A stretch of 61,796 nucleotides of DNA from Segatella copri (GCF_019127135.1 NZ_JAHOEA010000018.1:1-61796), one strand, 5' to 3'. Counted from the first letter of the stretch, positions 7,988-17,203 are shown. The notes: generated by a model from the sequence alone, not told the origin. Program-made: numbers and translations.

Positions 7988-9265
7988 TTAATCTTTCAAA
8001 CAACCAATTGGCACAACATAGACGCCATCGTCCCTGCGAACTGCATAACGAGATGTACCTGTTAGAACCATAAGGAAAGATGGGTATTTCATTTTCGTAT
8101 CATCGATTTTAGAAGCCAAGAGCTTTAGATTCTTTGCTCCTTCTTCGATGTTCTTCTCACCACCCAATTTAACTTCTATCAGTCCATAATTTCCATTACG
8201 CAAATGAACTACGGCATCACACTCTAAACCATTACCATCACGATAATGATACACTGTTCCATCAATAGCATCGGCATAAACACGCAAGTCTCTGATACAC
8301 ATTGATTCAAAGAACAAGCCCATCGTACTGAGGTCATTCACCAAATCATTTGGACCTATACCTAAAGCCGCAACACCAATAGAAGGATCAGCAAAATATC
8401 GGGTATCCGAAGTGCGAATAGCCGTTTTACTTCGCAAATTTGGATTCCATGCCAAGGAATCTTCCAATACGAAAATTTTCTTCAATGCTTCTATATAGGA
8501 AGCCACCGTATTGCGATTGGTGGCTACAACATCATTATTCTCCAAATCAGCACAGATAGTATTTACCGTTACCTGAGCACATTGGTTTCTTGCTAGAGAA
8601 CGCAATATTCTTTTTGCTCTTTCCGGATCACGGCTCACATTATCTACACGAGAAATGTCAGAATGCACCACGGCTTCATAATATCTATATGCCATATCAA
8701 GTGCTACCTCCTTACTAACCATCGTTGCCTTTGGCCAACCACCCCGACATATCAACCATGCCAAAGAATCAATATTGAGAGGATTAGTTGCAAAAACATC
8801 TGCTACGGGATTGGCAAACAATTCTTCAAGACTGACTTCATTTGTAGAATCGCCAGATTCAGAAAGACTCATTGTTCTCATTGTCAACCATGCAAATCGA
8901 CCAGTCCCTGAATGGTGAATTTTGCTTGTATCAACAGGGACTGCAGAACCAGTAAAGATGAATTGCCCTAGTTCATCTCTATGATCAACCTCAAAACGAG
9001 CAGCATCCCAAAGTTGTGGGGCTAATTGCCATTCATCAATAAGACGAGGCACTTCTCCTGAAAGCAACTTTTTGGGAGAAAGATTTGCAAGTTCCACATT
9101 CTGCTCCATGTATTCAGGATCATCCATATATACAACGCTCTTTGCTTGCTGTTCTGCAGTTGTCGTCTTTCCACACCACTTGGGACCTTGTATCAAAACG
9201 GCGCCACTCCCCAAAAGTCTCCGACTTAACATTTTATCTGCTATTCTTGCCTTATATTTCTTCAT
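7988..9265 (-). CDS. AAA_14/DUF4143 ATP-binding protein (copy 1)
   Basis: A cytoplasmic P-loop ATPase of the AAA_14 + DUF4143 type, abundant in Bacteroidota and of uncertain function. Counted from the ATG at 9265 (MKKYKARIADKML) it has 425 residues. Visible features are Walker A GPKWCGKTTT (about 27-36), Walker B-like RLIDEWQLAPQLWD, sensor-like FIFTGSAVP, and a C-terminal DUF4143 region with a PD-(D/E)XK-like pattern (GLECDAVVHLRNGNYGLIEVKLGG), which resembles a nuclease fold. The reading frame stays open 26 codons further upstream, to 9343, but that extension would run through the promoter -7 box (9290-9297) and into the repeat array. The ATG at 9265 is therefore preferred. Five 23-bp direct repeats lie just upstream of the promoter and suggest dedicated regulation. 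Confidence 0.88.
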   Translation of the reverse strand: MKKYKARIADKMLSRRLLGSGAVLIQGPKWCGKTTTAEQQAKSVVYMDDPEYMEQNVELANLSPKKLLSGEVPRLIDEWQLAPQLWDAARFEVDHRDELGQFIFTGSAVPVDTSKIHHSGTGRFAWLTMRTMSLSESGDSTNEVSLEELFANPVADVFATNPLNIDSLAWLICRGGWPKATMVSKEVALDMAYRYYEAVVHSDISRVDNVSRDPERAKRILRSLARNQCAQVTVNTICADLENNDVVATNRNTVASYIEALKKIFVLEDSLAWNPNLRSKTAIRTSDTRYFADPSIGVAALGIGPNDLVNDLSTMGLFFESMCIRDLRVYADAIDGTVYHYRDGNGLECDAVVHLRNGNYGLIEVKLGGEKNIEEGAKNLKLLASKIDDTKMKYPSFLMVLTGTSRYAVRRDDGVYVVPIGCLKD

Positions 9266-9289
9266 AATCATATTTTTTAAACATCGCTG

Positions 9290-9297
9290 CAAAGATA
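9290..9297 (-). promoter_or_regulatory. -7 box (TATCTTTG) of the DUF4143 ATPase gene, copy 1
   Basis: The minus strand reads TATCTTTGCAGCG, a full match to the Bacteroidota -7 element plus the frequent following GC. It is 25 bp upstream of the preferred ATG. The 23-bp repeat array begins about 40 bp further upstream, where operators for a regulator would be expected. Confidence 0.65.
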
Positions 9298-9338
9298 ACC
9301 AAAAGTTACTGAATACTAGCATTTTAAACGTTAAATTA

Positions 9339-9450
9339 TGCAAGTTGAGGCATTTTTATTGTGCAGATTGAGGCATTTTCATTGTGCAAGTTGAGGCATT
9401 TTCATTGTGCAAGTTGTGGCTATTTCATTGTGCAAGTTGAGGATTTATCG
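9339..9450. repeat. Array of five 23-bp direct repeats upstream of DUF4143 ATPase copy 1
   Basis: Copies of TGCAAGTTGAGGCATTTTCA (then TTG) begin at 9339, 9362, 9385, 9408 and 9431, an exact 23-bp period. Copies 1 and 3 are nearly identical. Copies 2 and 4 have two or three changes, and copy 5 diverges in its second half. There are no spacers of independent sequence, so it is not a CRISPR array. The array fills the space between the ATPase promoter and the amt terminator. Confidence 0.9.
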
Positions 9451-9451
9451 T

Positions 9452-9491
9452 AAAAAAAATGGTGTTTCATTCCTCAAAATGAAACACCATT
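9452..9491 (-). terminator. Rho-independent terminator of amt
   Basis: Perfect 14-bp stem AATGGTGTTTCATT (9458-9471) with its complement (9478-9491), a 6-nt loop, and a run of eight T on the minus strand after the stem. It lies 36 bp past the amt stop. Confidence 0.9.
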
Positions 9492-9526
9492 GACCTAAAT
9501 TTTATGCTGATAATCGAATTTCGCAA

Positions 9527-10795
9527 TTAGTTGCTATAAGCACTCTCACCATGCTCGTAGATGTCGAGACCTTCCTCTTCTACTCGCTTGTCAACACGTA
9601 CACCTACACTCTTATCTACTACCTTGAAGATAATATAGGTAACTACTACGCTGTAGATGATGCTTACTACGGTGGCTACAACCTGAACCCAGAGCTGATG
9701 CCAGTCGCCATAGAGGGCACCCTGTACACCTTCGGATCCTGTTACATACTGAGTGGCGAAGACACCGGTGAGGATAGACCCCAGAATACCACCCATACCA
9801 TGAACACCAAAGGCATCGAGAGCATCATCATACTTGAACTTCTCCTTCACCACTGCTACCATGAAGAAGCAGACGATGGTGGAAATGATACCGATGCAGA
9901 AAGCTCCGAAAATATCGGTACTGCCGGCTGCAGGAGTGATGGCTACCAGTCCGGCAACAGCACCGGTACAAGCACCTACTGTGGTTGGCTTCTTGTTCAC
10001 AATCCAGTCGATGAGCATCCAGGTGGTGGCTGCTGCAGCTGTGGCTACATGAGTTACCAGGAAGGCATTGGCTGCCAGACCATCAGCAGCCAGACCGCTA
10101 CCGGCATTGAAACCGAACCATCCCAACCAGAGGAATGACATACCCATAAACACGAAGGTGATGTTGTGAGGTGTGATAGGATGACCCGCACGATAATCAT
10201 CACGCTTGCCTACACAGAGTGCCATGACCAGAGCGGCTACACCGGCATTGATATGTACCACGGTACCACCCGCAAAGTCGATGGCTCCCATCTCCTGCAG
10301 GAAACCGCCACCCCATACCCAGTGGGCCATTGGAAGATAAGCGATGATAACCCAAAGGATGGTGAAAAGTACATAACCGCTGAACTTCACACGCTCGGCA
10401 AAGGCACCGAGAATCAAGGCTGGAGTAATCAGGGCGAACATGCACTGGAACATTGCAAAGGTGAGTTCCGGAATGCCTGTAGGCATGATGGCAGCCAAGC
10501 CGATGCCGTGGAGGAAACATTTATCGAAACCACCGATGACGCAAGCCAGAGGATTGCCCGAATCGGCATATTCTGTAGAGAATGCCCAGGAATAACCGAA
10601 GGCTACCCATATCAGACTGACTACTGCCACGATGAATACCGTCTGCATCAGGATGCTGAGAATATTCTTCTGGCGCACCAAACCACCATAAAAAAGTGCT
10701 ATACCCGGGATTGACATCAAAAGCACCAAGATGGTTGCCATGATCATCCACGCTGTGTTACCCGTATCAAGTGTCGTCAATAATAAACTGCTCAT
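9527..10795 (-). CDS. amt: Ammonium transporter
   Basis: 422-residue Amt/MEP/Rh channel of the inner membrane that takes up ammonium. About 11 hydrophobic segments are visible from residue 15 to about 400. The pore histidines are in HINAG (His181, inside the signature DFAGGTVVHINAG) and in FGVHGMGG (His332). A short basic and acidic C-terminal tail (KRVEEEGLDIYEHGESAYSN) is where PII proteins dock in this family. It is transcribed leftward behind the PII gene glnK, 112 bp away, which is the usual glnK-amt arrangement. It is divergent from the dapF-dapL-glnN operon, so uptake and assimilation genes sit back to back. Length and motifs are typical and nothing is missing. Confidence 0.97.
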   Translation of the reverse strand: MSSLLLTTLDTGNTAWMIMATILVLLMSIPGIALFYGGLVRQKNILSILMQTVFIVAVVSLIWVAFGYSWAFSTEYADSGNPLACVIGGFDKCFLHGIGLAAIMPTGIPELTFAMFQCMFALITPALILGAFAERVKFSGYVLFTILWVIIAYLPMAHWVWGGGFLQEMGAIDFAGGTVVHINAGVAALVMALCVGKRDDYRAGHPITPHNITFVFMGMSFLWLGWFGFNAGSGLAADGLAANAFLVTHVATAAAATTWMLIDWIVNKKPTTVGACTGAVAGLVAITPAAGSTDIFGAFCIGIISTIVCFFMVAVVKEKFKYDDALDAFGVHGMGGILGSILTGVFATQYVTGSEGVQGALYGDWHQLWVQVVATVVSIIYSVVVTYIIFKVVDKSVGVRVDKRVEEEGLDIYEHGESAYSN

Positions 10796-10907
10796 AAAAA
10801 TATCTTATAGTAAAATTAGAATACAATATTATAATATAGCCTCTCAAATATAAACTTCAATACTAATCATAAAGTTCAATGTTCAAACCTCAAAATTCAA
10901 AGTATCT

Positions 10908-11264
10908 TTATTCCTCTTTCTCAGCGTTATACAATGCAATGTCACCTCGCTCGCCGGTTCTGATTCTTACCGTATCGAGTACAGGAATCACGAAGATTCG
11001 GCCATCTCCTACTTCACCGGTCTGTGCAGCGCCCTGGATGGCAGCGATGGTAGGCTCCACGTTCTTGTCACGAACCACGATGTTCAGGAGCACACGCTCG
11101 ATGCTGCTGGTATCATACATCACACCACGGTAAATGCGAGCCTGGCGCATTTTTCCCTCTCCTCTTACATTATAATAAGAGAACCACTCGATGTCTGCTG
11201 CTAAAAGTGCCTTCTTAACATCCTCGAATCTTGACTTGCGGATAATTGCCTCAATCTTCTTCAT
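10908..11264 (-). CDS. glnK: Nitrogen regulatory protein P-II
   Basis: 118-residue PII signalling protein, a trimer that senses 2-oxoglutarate and ATP/ADP and gates the ammonium channel. MKKIEAIIRKSRFEDVKKAL is the first strand and helix. The T-loop region is NVRGEGKMRQARIYRGVMYD, with a tyrosine (Tyr50) at the position equivalent to the uridylylated Tyr51 of E. coli. GEVGDGRIFVIPVLDTVRIR (about 84-102) is the C-terminal PII signature. It lies directly upstream of amt in the same direction. No uridylyltransferase gene is in the window, so modification is unknown. I use glnK because of the amt linkage. Confidence 0.96.
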   Translation of the reverse strand: MKKIEAIIRKSRFEDVKKALLAADIEWFSYYNVRGEGKMRQARIYRGVMYDTSSIERVLLNIVVRDKNVEPTIAAIQGAAQTGEVGDGRIFVIPVLDTVRIRTGERGDIALYNAEKEE

Positions 11265-11384
11265 AATCCTTTAATAATTAATAATGTGTTAATACTTCTA
11301 TTGATTGTCTCTTTTCGAAAACGGACTCTCATTGGTTGTTATCCAAACTAAGCATTTCTTTTGCATTATGTTCGTTTTCGGCTG

Positions 11385-11392
11385 CAAAATTA
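11385..11392 (-). promoter_or_regulatory. -7 box (TAATTTTG) candidate for glnK-amt
   Basis: The minus strand reads TAATTTTGCAGCC, matching TAnnTTTG followed by C. It is about 120 bp upstream of the glnK ATG. No confident -33 TTG was found. Confidence 0.45.
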
Positions 11393-11568
11393 ATACATTT
11401 TGTCAGTATTTTAAAGAATAACCAAACATTTCGCTTTTACTTTTTATCGAATATTTTAAATTTATCCGGGCTTATCGCATTCTCCTTACAATTTGTAAGG
11501 CAGAAAGCGTTTTTATAACACAAATTGTAAGAAAGTGAAAAATAATCAAGATTTCTGTATTTATTTCC

Positions 11569-11600
11569 TTGCATATCTCAACAAATCGTCGTACCTTTGC
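11569..11600 (+). promoter_or_regulatory. Promoter of the dapF-dapL-glnN operon
   Basis: TTG at 11569-11571 and TACCTTTGC at 11592-11600, 23 bp from first base to first base, as expected for the Bacteroidota -33/-7 pair. It gives a leader of about 140 nt that includes the 25-bp tandem duplication. Confidence 0.75.
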
Positions 11601-11635
11601 AACCGAAATCAAACAAATAGTCATCGAAATATTCG

Positions 11636-11685
11636 AAAGACTAGCAAAAAGTCAAATCTCAAAGACTAGCAAAAAGTCAAATCTC
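11636..11685. repeat. Perfect 25-bp tandem duplication in the dapF leader
   Basis: The unit AAAGACTAGCAAAAAGTCAA (then ATCTC) occurs at 11636-11660 and again, without change, at 11661-11685. Each unit contains the small inverted repeat GACT...AGTC. The absence of differences suggests a recent slippage event. Confidence 0.9.
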
Positions 11686-11743
11686 AAAAGAGATAAGACA
11701 TGAGAGATAAAAGAAGAGTATTCAAACATAAAGAACAACGCAG

Positions 11744-12583
11744 ATGAAAGAAACAGTTCATTTTACAAAGATGCAGGGAGCGGGTAACGATTATATATAT
11801 GTAGATACCCAGATGTACAATATCCCTGACCCAGAGAAGGCGGCCATTGCCTGGAGTGCTTACCATACAGGCATAGGAAGCGATGGACTGGTTCTCATCG
11901 GAAAGCCGCAAGACGGCAGAAGAGCAGATTATTCGATGCGCATCTTCAATGCCGATGGTTCAGAAGCGATGATGTGCGGCAATGCAAGCCGATGCATCGG
12001 TAAGTATCTTTACGAAAAAGGATTGACCCGAAAGGACACCATCCGACTGGAAACACTTTCGGGTATCAAGATATTGAAACTTCATCTTCAGGATAATAAG
12101 AAAGTTGTGGAATCGGTAACAGTAGACATGCTGGAACCCAAACTTGAAAATCCCGAGCAATTCATAGGCCCTTCGGTGCTCGAAGCTGACGGCAGAAAAT
12201 TTGAAGGCACCTATGTTTGCATGGGTAATCCGCATTTCGTTACCTTCGTGGATGACATCGACACCATCGACATCGCCCACTATGGTAAAATCCTGGAAAG
12301 AGACAAGGCATTTCCCCAGAGATGCAACATAGAATTTGCACAAGTAACTGACACAGACGCCATAAGAACACGAGTTTGGGAAAGGGGAAGCGGAATAACA
12401 ATGGCTTGCGGAACAGGAGCCTGTGCCACAGCCGTAGCCGCAGCCCTTACCAAGCGTACTGGCAGAAAAAGCAGTATCGTGATGGATGGCGGAACGCTAC
12501 AGATAGAATACAGCGAGGCTGATGATCATGTTTACATGACAGGGCCTGCAGCCTTCTCATTCGAAGGAGAAATTGAATTATAA
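11744..12583 (+). CDS. dapF: Diaminopimelate epimerase
   Basis: 279-residue PLP-independent racemase that converts LL- to meso-diaminopimelate for lysine and peptidoglycan synthesis. Both catalytic cysteines are visible: Cys78 in [14 protein letters not shown] and Cys222 in [16 protein letters not shown]. The N-terminal [15 protein letters not shown] is also characteristic. It is the first gene of a rightward operon with dapL (62 bp downstream), which makes its LL-DAP substrate, and then glnN. Full length, with no anomalies. Confidence 0.97.
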   Translation: MKETVHFTKMQGAGNDYIYVDTQMYNIPDPEKAAIAWSAYHTGIGSDGLVLIGKPQDGRRADYSMRIFNADGSEAMMCGNASRCIGKYLYEKGLTRKDTIRLETLSGIKILKLHLQDNKKVVESVTVDMLEPKLENPEQFIGPSVLEADGRKFEGTYVCMGNPHFVTFVDDIDTIDIAHYGKILERDKAFPQRCNIEFAQVTDTDAIRTRVWERGSGITMACGTGACATAVAAALTKRTGRKSSIVMDGGTLQIEYSEADDHVYMTGPAAFSFEGEIEL

Positions 12584-12645
12584 ATAAGAGCAAACTTAAA
12601 TAACAAATGGTCGATAATGACCGTAAATAAAAGGAGAAACAAAAT

Positions 12646-13878
12646 ATGGCATTAGTTAATGAACATTTCCTGAAGTTGGCCAACAACTACTTGTTTGCCG
12701 ACATCGCAAAGAAGGTGAACGCCTACAAGATTGCACATCCAAAGCAGCGTGTAATCAGTCTGGGCATCGGTGACGTAACCCAGCCTCTCTGCCCTGCCGT
12801 CATCAAGGCGATGCACAAGGCTGTAGACGAGATGGCTGAGCAGGCTTCTTTCAGAGGCTATGGTCCGGAGCGAGGCTACGACTTTCTCCGAGAGGCTATC
12901 ATCAAGAACGACTTCCTGCCACGTGGCATTCATCTTGACGCCAACGAGGTATTCGTAAACGATGGAGCCAAGAGTGATACAGGAAATATCCAGGAGATTT
13001 TGAGATGGGATAACAACATCGGCGTTACCGACCCGATTTATCCGGTTTATATAGACTCTAACGTGATGATAGGTAGAGCCGGAGTCTTCGAGAACGGCAA
13101 GTGGAGCAATGTAACCTACATGCCTTGCGATGAGAGCGATGACTTCATCCCTCAGATTCCAGACCACCGTGTGGACATGATTTATCTCTGTTATCCAAAT
13201 AACCCTACGGGTACGGTCATCTCGAAAGAAGAACTCAGAAAATGGGTAAACTATGCTATCAAGAACGAGAGCATCATCCTCTATGATGCAGCCTACGAGG
13301 CATATATCACCGACCCATCAATTCCTCATTCTATCTACGAGATTCGTGGAGCCAGAAAGGTAGCGATAGAATTCCACAGTTATTCGAAGACTGCCGGATT
13401 CACCGGTGTGCGTTGTGGTTACACCATCGTTCCTAAAGAGTTGAAGGCAAAGACATTGGCAGGTGAGGAAGTGGCATTGAATCCTATCTGGGACCGCCGC
13501 CAGTGCACCAAGTTTAATGGTACAAGCTATATCAGCCAGCGTGCTGCCGAAGCCATCTACACCCCTGAGGGTAAGGAACAGGTGAAGGCAACCATCAATT
13601 ACTATATGGAGAATGCCCACTTCATGAGAGCAGAACTCCAGAAACTCGGCTTGAGAGTATATGGCGGCGAGAATGCACCTTATCTCTGGGTGAAGACGCC
13701 AAACAATACACCTAGCTGGAAATTCTTCGAAGAGATGCTTTATGGTGCCAGCGTAGTCTGCACTCCAGGTGTCGGCTTCGGTCCATCGGGCGAAGGCTAC
13801 ATCCGACTCACCGCTTTCGGCGAGCATGAGGACTGCAAGGAAGCCATGGAGAGAATTGCCAAGTGGCTGGGAAAATAA
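12646..13878 (+). CDS. dapL: LL-diaminopimelate aminotransferase
   Basis: 410-residue fold-type I PLP aminotransferase that converts tetrahydrodipicolinate directly to LL-DAP with glutamate as donor, bypassing the acylated dapD/C/E route. The PLP lysine is Lys248 in FHSYSKTAGFTGVRCGY. LCYPNNPTGT (181-190) holds the substrate/PLP asparagine, and ILYDAAYEAY the PLP-ring aspartate and tyrosine. It lies between dapF and glnN, so two consecutive lysine-pathway steps are in one operon. It uses glutamate, the product of the nitrogen assimilation served by neighbouring genes. The same window also carries ddh, an alternative route. Confidence 0.96.
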   Translation: MALVNEHFLKLANNYLFADIAKKVNAYKIAHPKQRVISLGIGDVTQPLCPAVIKAMHKAVDEMAEQASFRGYGPERGYDFLREAIIKNDFLPRGIHLDANEVFVNDGAKSDTGNIQEILRWDNNIGVTDPIYPVYIDSNVMIGRAGVFENGKWSNVTYMPCDESDDFIPQIPDHRVDMIYLCYPNNPTGTVISKEELRKWVNYAIKNESIILYDAAYEAYITDPSIPHSIYEIRGARKVAIEFHSYSKTAGFTGVRCGYTIVPKELKAKTLAGEEVALNPIWDRRQCTKFNGTSYISQRAAEAIYTPEGKEQVKATINYYMENAHFMRAELQKLGLRVYGGENAPYLWVKTPNNTPSWKFFEEMLYGASVVCTPGVGFGPSGEGYIRLTAFGEHEDCKEAMERIAKWLGK

Positions 13879-13922
13879 TTCAACACTTAACATTGAACAT
13901 TAAACATTTAAAAATATAAGGT

Positions 13923-16112
13923 ATGAGCAACTTAAGATTTGAAGCTGTTTCAGAGGCTTCCAAGAGAAAGCCTGTTGAGGTAACCGCTCCTAGCGAGCGA
14001 CCAAGTGAATTCTTCGGAAAGAAGGTATTCAACCGACAGAAGATGTACAAGTATCTCCCTGCAGATGTCTATGAGAAACTGGTAGATGTCATCGACAACG
14101 GAGCACGTCTCGACCGTAACATCGCCAACGCCGTAGCCAAAGGCATCAAGCAGTGGGCTGACGAGAATGGCGTAACACACTACACCCACTGGTTCCAGCC
14201 ACTGACAGAAGGTACTGCCGAGAAGCACGATGCCTTCATCGAGCATGATGGCAAGGGTGGTATGATCGAGGAATTTTCAGGCAAGTTGCTCGTTCAGCAG
14301 GAGCCTGATGCATCATCTTTCCCATCTGGCGGTATCCGCTCAACCTTCGAGGCACGCGGTTATTCAGCATGGGATCCAACATCGCCTGTATTCATCATCG
14401 ATGATACACTCTGTATCCCTACTGTCTTCATCTCTTATACAGGTGAGGCTCTCGACTATAAAGCTCCATTGCTCCGTTCATTGCACGCTGTAAACGTAGC
14501 AGCTACAGAGGTTTGCCACTACTTCAACCCTGATGTCAAGAAAGTTATTTCCAATCTCGGTTGGGAGCAGGAGTACTTCCTGGTAGATGAAAGCTTGTAT
14601 GCTGCACGTCCTGACCTGATGCTGACAGGTCGCACCCTGATGGGTCACGATTCTGCCAAGAACCAGCAGATGGACGACCACTACTTCGGCGCCATCCCAG
14701 AGCGTGTTCAGGCTTTCATGAAGGATTTGGAAATCCAGGCTCTCGAACTCGGTATTCCTTGCAAGACACGCCATAACGAGGTAGCACCAAACCAGTTTGA
14801 GTTGGCACCTATCTTCGAGGAGACCAACCTTGCCGTTGACCACAACATGCTCCTGATGAGCTTGATGAAGAAGGTGGCTCGCCATCACGGTTTCCGCGTA
14901 CTTCTCCATGAGAAGCCATTCGCAGGCATCAACGGTTCCGGTAAGCACAACAACTGGAGTCTCGCTACAGATACAGGCATTCTGCTTCATGGTCCTGGCA
15001 AGACACCAGAGGATAACCTCCGTTTCGTAGTCTTCATCACAGAGACTTTGATGGGTGTATACAAGCACAATGGTTTGCTCAAGGCATCTATCATGAGTGC
15101 AACCAATGCGCATCGTCTGGGCGCCAACGAGGCACCTCCAGCAATCATCTCTTCATTCCTCGGCAAGCAGTTGACCGACCTTCTCGAGCACATTGAGAAA
15201 GCCGACAAGAAGGATCTCTTCACCGTGGCTGGCAAGCAGGGCATGAAGTTGGATATCCCTGAGATTCCAGAGTTGATGATTGATAACACCGACCGTAACC
15301 GTACTTCTCCATTCGCCTTCACCGGTAACCGTTTCGAGTTCCGTGCCGTAGGTTCTGAGGCTAACTGTGCATCAGCAATGATCGTATTGAACACAGCTGT
15401 AGCTGAGGCTTTGACCAACTTCAAGAAGCGTGTGGATGAGTTGATTGCCAAGGGTGAGGACAAGACTTCTGCCATCATCGATATCGTTCGCCAGGATTTG
15501 AAGACCTGCAAGCCAATCCGTTTCGATGGTAATGGTTACTCAGATGAATGGGTAGAGGAAGCAGCTAAGCGTGGTCTGGACTGCGAGAAGAGCTGTCCAA
15601 AGATTTTCGAGCGTTATCTCGACCCTGCATCTATCAAGATGTTCGAGGATATGGGCGTCATGAAGAAGAACGAGTTGGAAGCCCGTAACGAGGTGAAATG
15701 GGAGACCTACACCAAGAAGATTCAGATTGAGGCTCGTGTAATGGGCGATTTGAGCATGAACCACATCATCCCAGTGGCTACTCACTATCAGAGCCAGTTG
15801 GCTAAGAATGTGGAGAACATGATTGACATCTTCGGTGACGAGGAAGGCAAGAAGTTGACTGCCCGCAACATCAATATCATCAAGAAGATTGCCGAGCGCA
15901 CTCAGATTATCGAGACCGGTGTTGAGGAGTTGGTAAATGCCCGCAAGGTAGCCAACAAGATTGAGAACGAACACGATAAGGCAATTGCTTATCATGACAC
16001 AGTAGCTCCAAAGATGGAGGAAATCCGTTATCAGATTGACAAGTTGGAGTTGACAGTAGCCGATGAGCTCTGGACCTTGCCTAAGTATCGTGAACTCCTG
16101 TTCATCCGCTAA
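13923..16112 (+). CDS. glnN: Glutamine synthetase, type III
   Basis: 729 residues, the size of GSIII enzymes (GSI is about 470). It forms glutamine from glutamate, ammonium and ATP in the cytoplasm. Visible GSIII hallmarks are the N-terminal FFGKKVFNRQKMYKYLPADV, the catalytic-core stretches NLGWEQEYFLVDE and HNEVAPNQFELAPIFEETN, the ATP-site GINGSGKHNNWSLATDTG, NRTSPFAFTGNRFEFRAVGS, and a long helical C-terminal extension. It starts 44 bp after dapL and is followed by a strong terminator, so it is the last gene of the operon. Its position back to back with glnK-amt fits a nitrogen-assimilation cluster. Confidence 0.97.
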   Translation: MSNLRFEAVSEASKRKPVEVTAPSERPSEFFGKKVFNRQKMYKYLPADVYEKLVDVIDNGARLDRNIANAVAKGIKQWADENGVTHYTHWFQPLTEGTAEKHDAFIEHDGKGGMIEEFSGKLLVQQEPDASSFPSGGIRSTFEARGYSAWDPTSPVFIIDDTLCIPTVFISYTGEALDYKAPLLRSLHAVNVAATEVCHYFNPDVKKVISNLGWEQEYFLVDESLYAARPDLMLTGRTLMGHDSAKNQQMDDHYFGAIPERVQAFMKDLEIQALELGIPCKTRHNEVAPNQFELAPIFEETNLAVDHNMLLMSLMKKVARHHGFRVLLHEKPFAGINGSGKHNNWSLATDTGILLHGPGKTPEDNLRFVVFITETLMGVYKHNGLLKASIMSATNAHRLGANEAPPAIISSFLGKQLTDLLEHIEKADKKDLFTVAGKQGMKLDIPEIPELMIDNTDRNRTSPFAFTGNRFEFRAVGSEANCASAMIVLNTAVAEALTNFKKRVDELIAKGEDKTSAIIDIVRQDLKTCKPIRFDGNGYSDEWVEEAAKRGLDCEKSCPKIFERYLDPASIKMFEDMGVMKKNELEARNEVKWETYTKKIQIEARVMGDLSMNHIIPVATHYQSQLAKNVENMIDIFGDEEGKKLTARNINIIKKIAERTQIIETGVEELVNARKVANKIENEHDKAIAYHDTVAPKMEEIRYQIDKLELTVADELWTLPKYRELLFIR

Positions 16113-16248
16113 TCAGCAATGTCTTCAAAATAGATAAGACATATTTTTCTGACAGATAAAAAAAACAAAGCTCTAACAAGAGCTACTCTTCATCAGATAT
16201 AACAATTGAACGATCAATCTATTTCTTTTATTGGTTGTTTAAGTTTGC

Positions 16249-16285
16249 GCGGAGTGTGGTTGTGAAATCACGCTCCGCTTTTTTT
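16249..16285 (+). terminator. Terminator of the dapF-dapL-glnN operon
   Basis: 10-bp stem GCGGAGTGTG (16249-16258) with CACGCTCCGC (16269-16278), containing one G-U pair and followed by seven T. It lies 137 bp past the glnN stop. Confidence 0.88.
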
Positions 16286-16356
16286 CACAAAAAAAGCCTA
16301 CACCTAAGTACACTCTGTATTTAGGAAATACTACCTGCCTCGGTATCAGATTCTGA

Positions 16357-17103
16357 TTACACATATTTCTCCATCAGCACAAAGGTGATGAAACCCAGGA
16401 GAAGAGCATAGGTGGCTTGCTTCTGAAAACCATGGGCATGGGTTTCTGGAATCATCTCATCGCTCGTTACATAAAGCATGGCACCACCGGCAAAACCCAG
16501 CATCACGGGGAGGAAGGTGGTAGAGGCTGAGCCCAAACCGAAACCCAACAGAATGCCTACCACTTCGAGCAGGGCGATGAAGATGGAAATGAAGAAGGTA
16601 CGGGCTGCAGAAACACCAGCCATCATCAAAGGAGCGATGATAACCATTCCCTCGGGGATATTCTGCAGGGCGATGCCGAAGGAAACACCCCACTCCGTTG
16701 CGCCTTCTGCTGAGCAGACGCTCACTCCTGCTGCCATGCCCTCGGGCAGTTTGTGCAGGGCGATTGCCATCACAAAAAGCATCACATGACTGAGCCTGGC
16801 ATTGTTGCGATGCTCCTCGGGATCGAGTCCCGTGATATGATGAAGATGGGGAGTTACCAGATCTAGCACATTCAGAAACAAGGCTCCTGCCATCACGCCG
16901 ATTACTACCAGCCACCAAAGACTGGTCTGTTCGAAGGCTGGCACTATCAGTCCCAACGTGGAAGCTGCCAGCATGATTCCGGCACAATATCCCAATACGG
17001 CATCGTTCCATTTATGAGGCAACTCCTTGACGAAGAAACCCAGAATAGCACCAATAATGGTGGCACCACAAAGTCCGGCAGCACTAATCAATACGTTTGT
17101 CAT
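16357..17103 (-). CDS. ZIP-family divalent metal transporter (ZupT/GufA type)
   Basis: About 248 residues from ATG at 17103; a TTG at 17109 would add two residues. It has eight hydrophobic segments. The metal-site helices are clear: HKLPEGMAAGV in TM4 and ALQNIPEGMVIIAP in TM5, and a histidine-containing loop (LVTPHLHHITGLDPEEHRNN) lies between TM3 and TM4. The family imports zinc and other divalent metals across the inner membrane. It stands alone between the glnN terminator and the eno terminator. Substrate and direction cannot be read from sequence. Confidence 0.93.
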   Translation of the reverse strand: MTNVLISAAGLCGATIIGAILGFFVKELPHKWNDAVLGYCAGIMLAASTLGLIVPAFEQTSLWWLVVIGVMAGALFLNVLDLVTPHLHHITGLDPEEHRNNARLSHVMLFVMAIALHKLPEGMAAGVSVCSAEGATEWGVSFGIALQNIPEGMVIIAPLMMAGVSAARTFFISIFIALLEVVGILLGFGLGSASTTFLPVMLGFAGGAMLYVTSDEMIPETHAHGFQKQATYALLLGFITFVLMEKYV

Positions 17104-17168
17104 AATCAATAAAATATATCGAAGTTATCCAGTTAAATACATGAAGATGCAGATACATCATAGAAGAT

Positions 17169-17203
17169 AAAAAAGCATGGACAACCCTCACGGTCATCCA
17201 TGC
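17169..17203 (-). terminator. Terminator of eno
   Basis: On the minus strand, GCATGGA...TCCATGC (arms at 17197-17203 and 17175-17181, with short inner pairing) is followed by six T. It lies about 90 bp past the eno stop. Confidence 0.75.

Larger units (their letters stand above)
11265..11743. other. Divergent intergenic region between glnK and dapF
   Basis: 479 bp of non-coding DNA. It contains a leftward -7 box candidate for glnK (11385-11392), a rightward promoter for dapF (11569-11600) and a perfect 25-bp tandem duplication (11636-11685). A joint regulator of uptake and assimilation could act here, but I see no recognisable operator. Confidence 0.7.

Noticed and set aside
9266..9343. N-terminal extension of the DUF4143 ATPase (26 codons)
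   Set aside because: It covers the promoter -7 box and the start of the repeat array; ATG at 9265 is the sensible start.
9339..9450. Possible CRISPR array
   Set aside because: Units are contiguous 23-mers without unique spacers, and there are no cas genes. The arrays at 41188, 57978 and 60785 fail for the same reason.
12652..13167. Long open frame on the minus strand inside dapL
   Set aside because: Antisense shadow of a well-supported gene. Many similar shadows lie within glnN, eno, sprA and trkA and none shows protein-family text.
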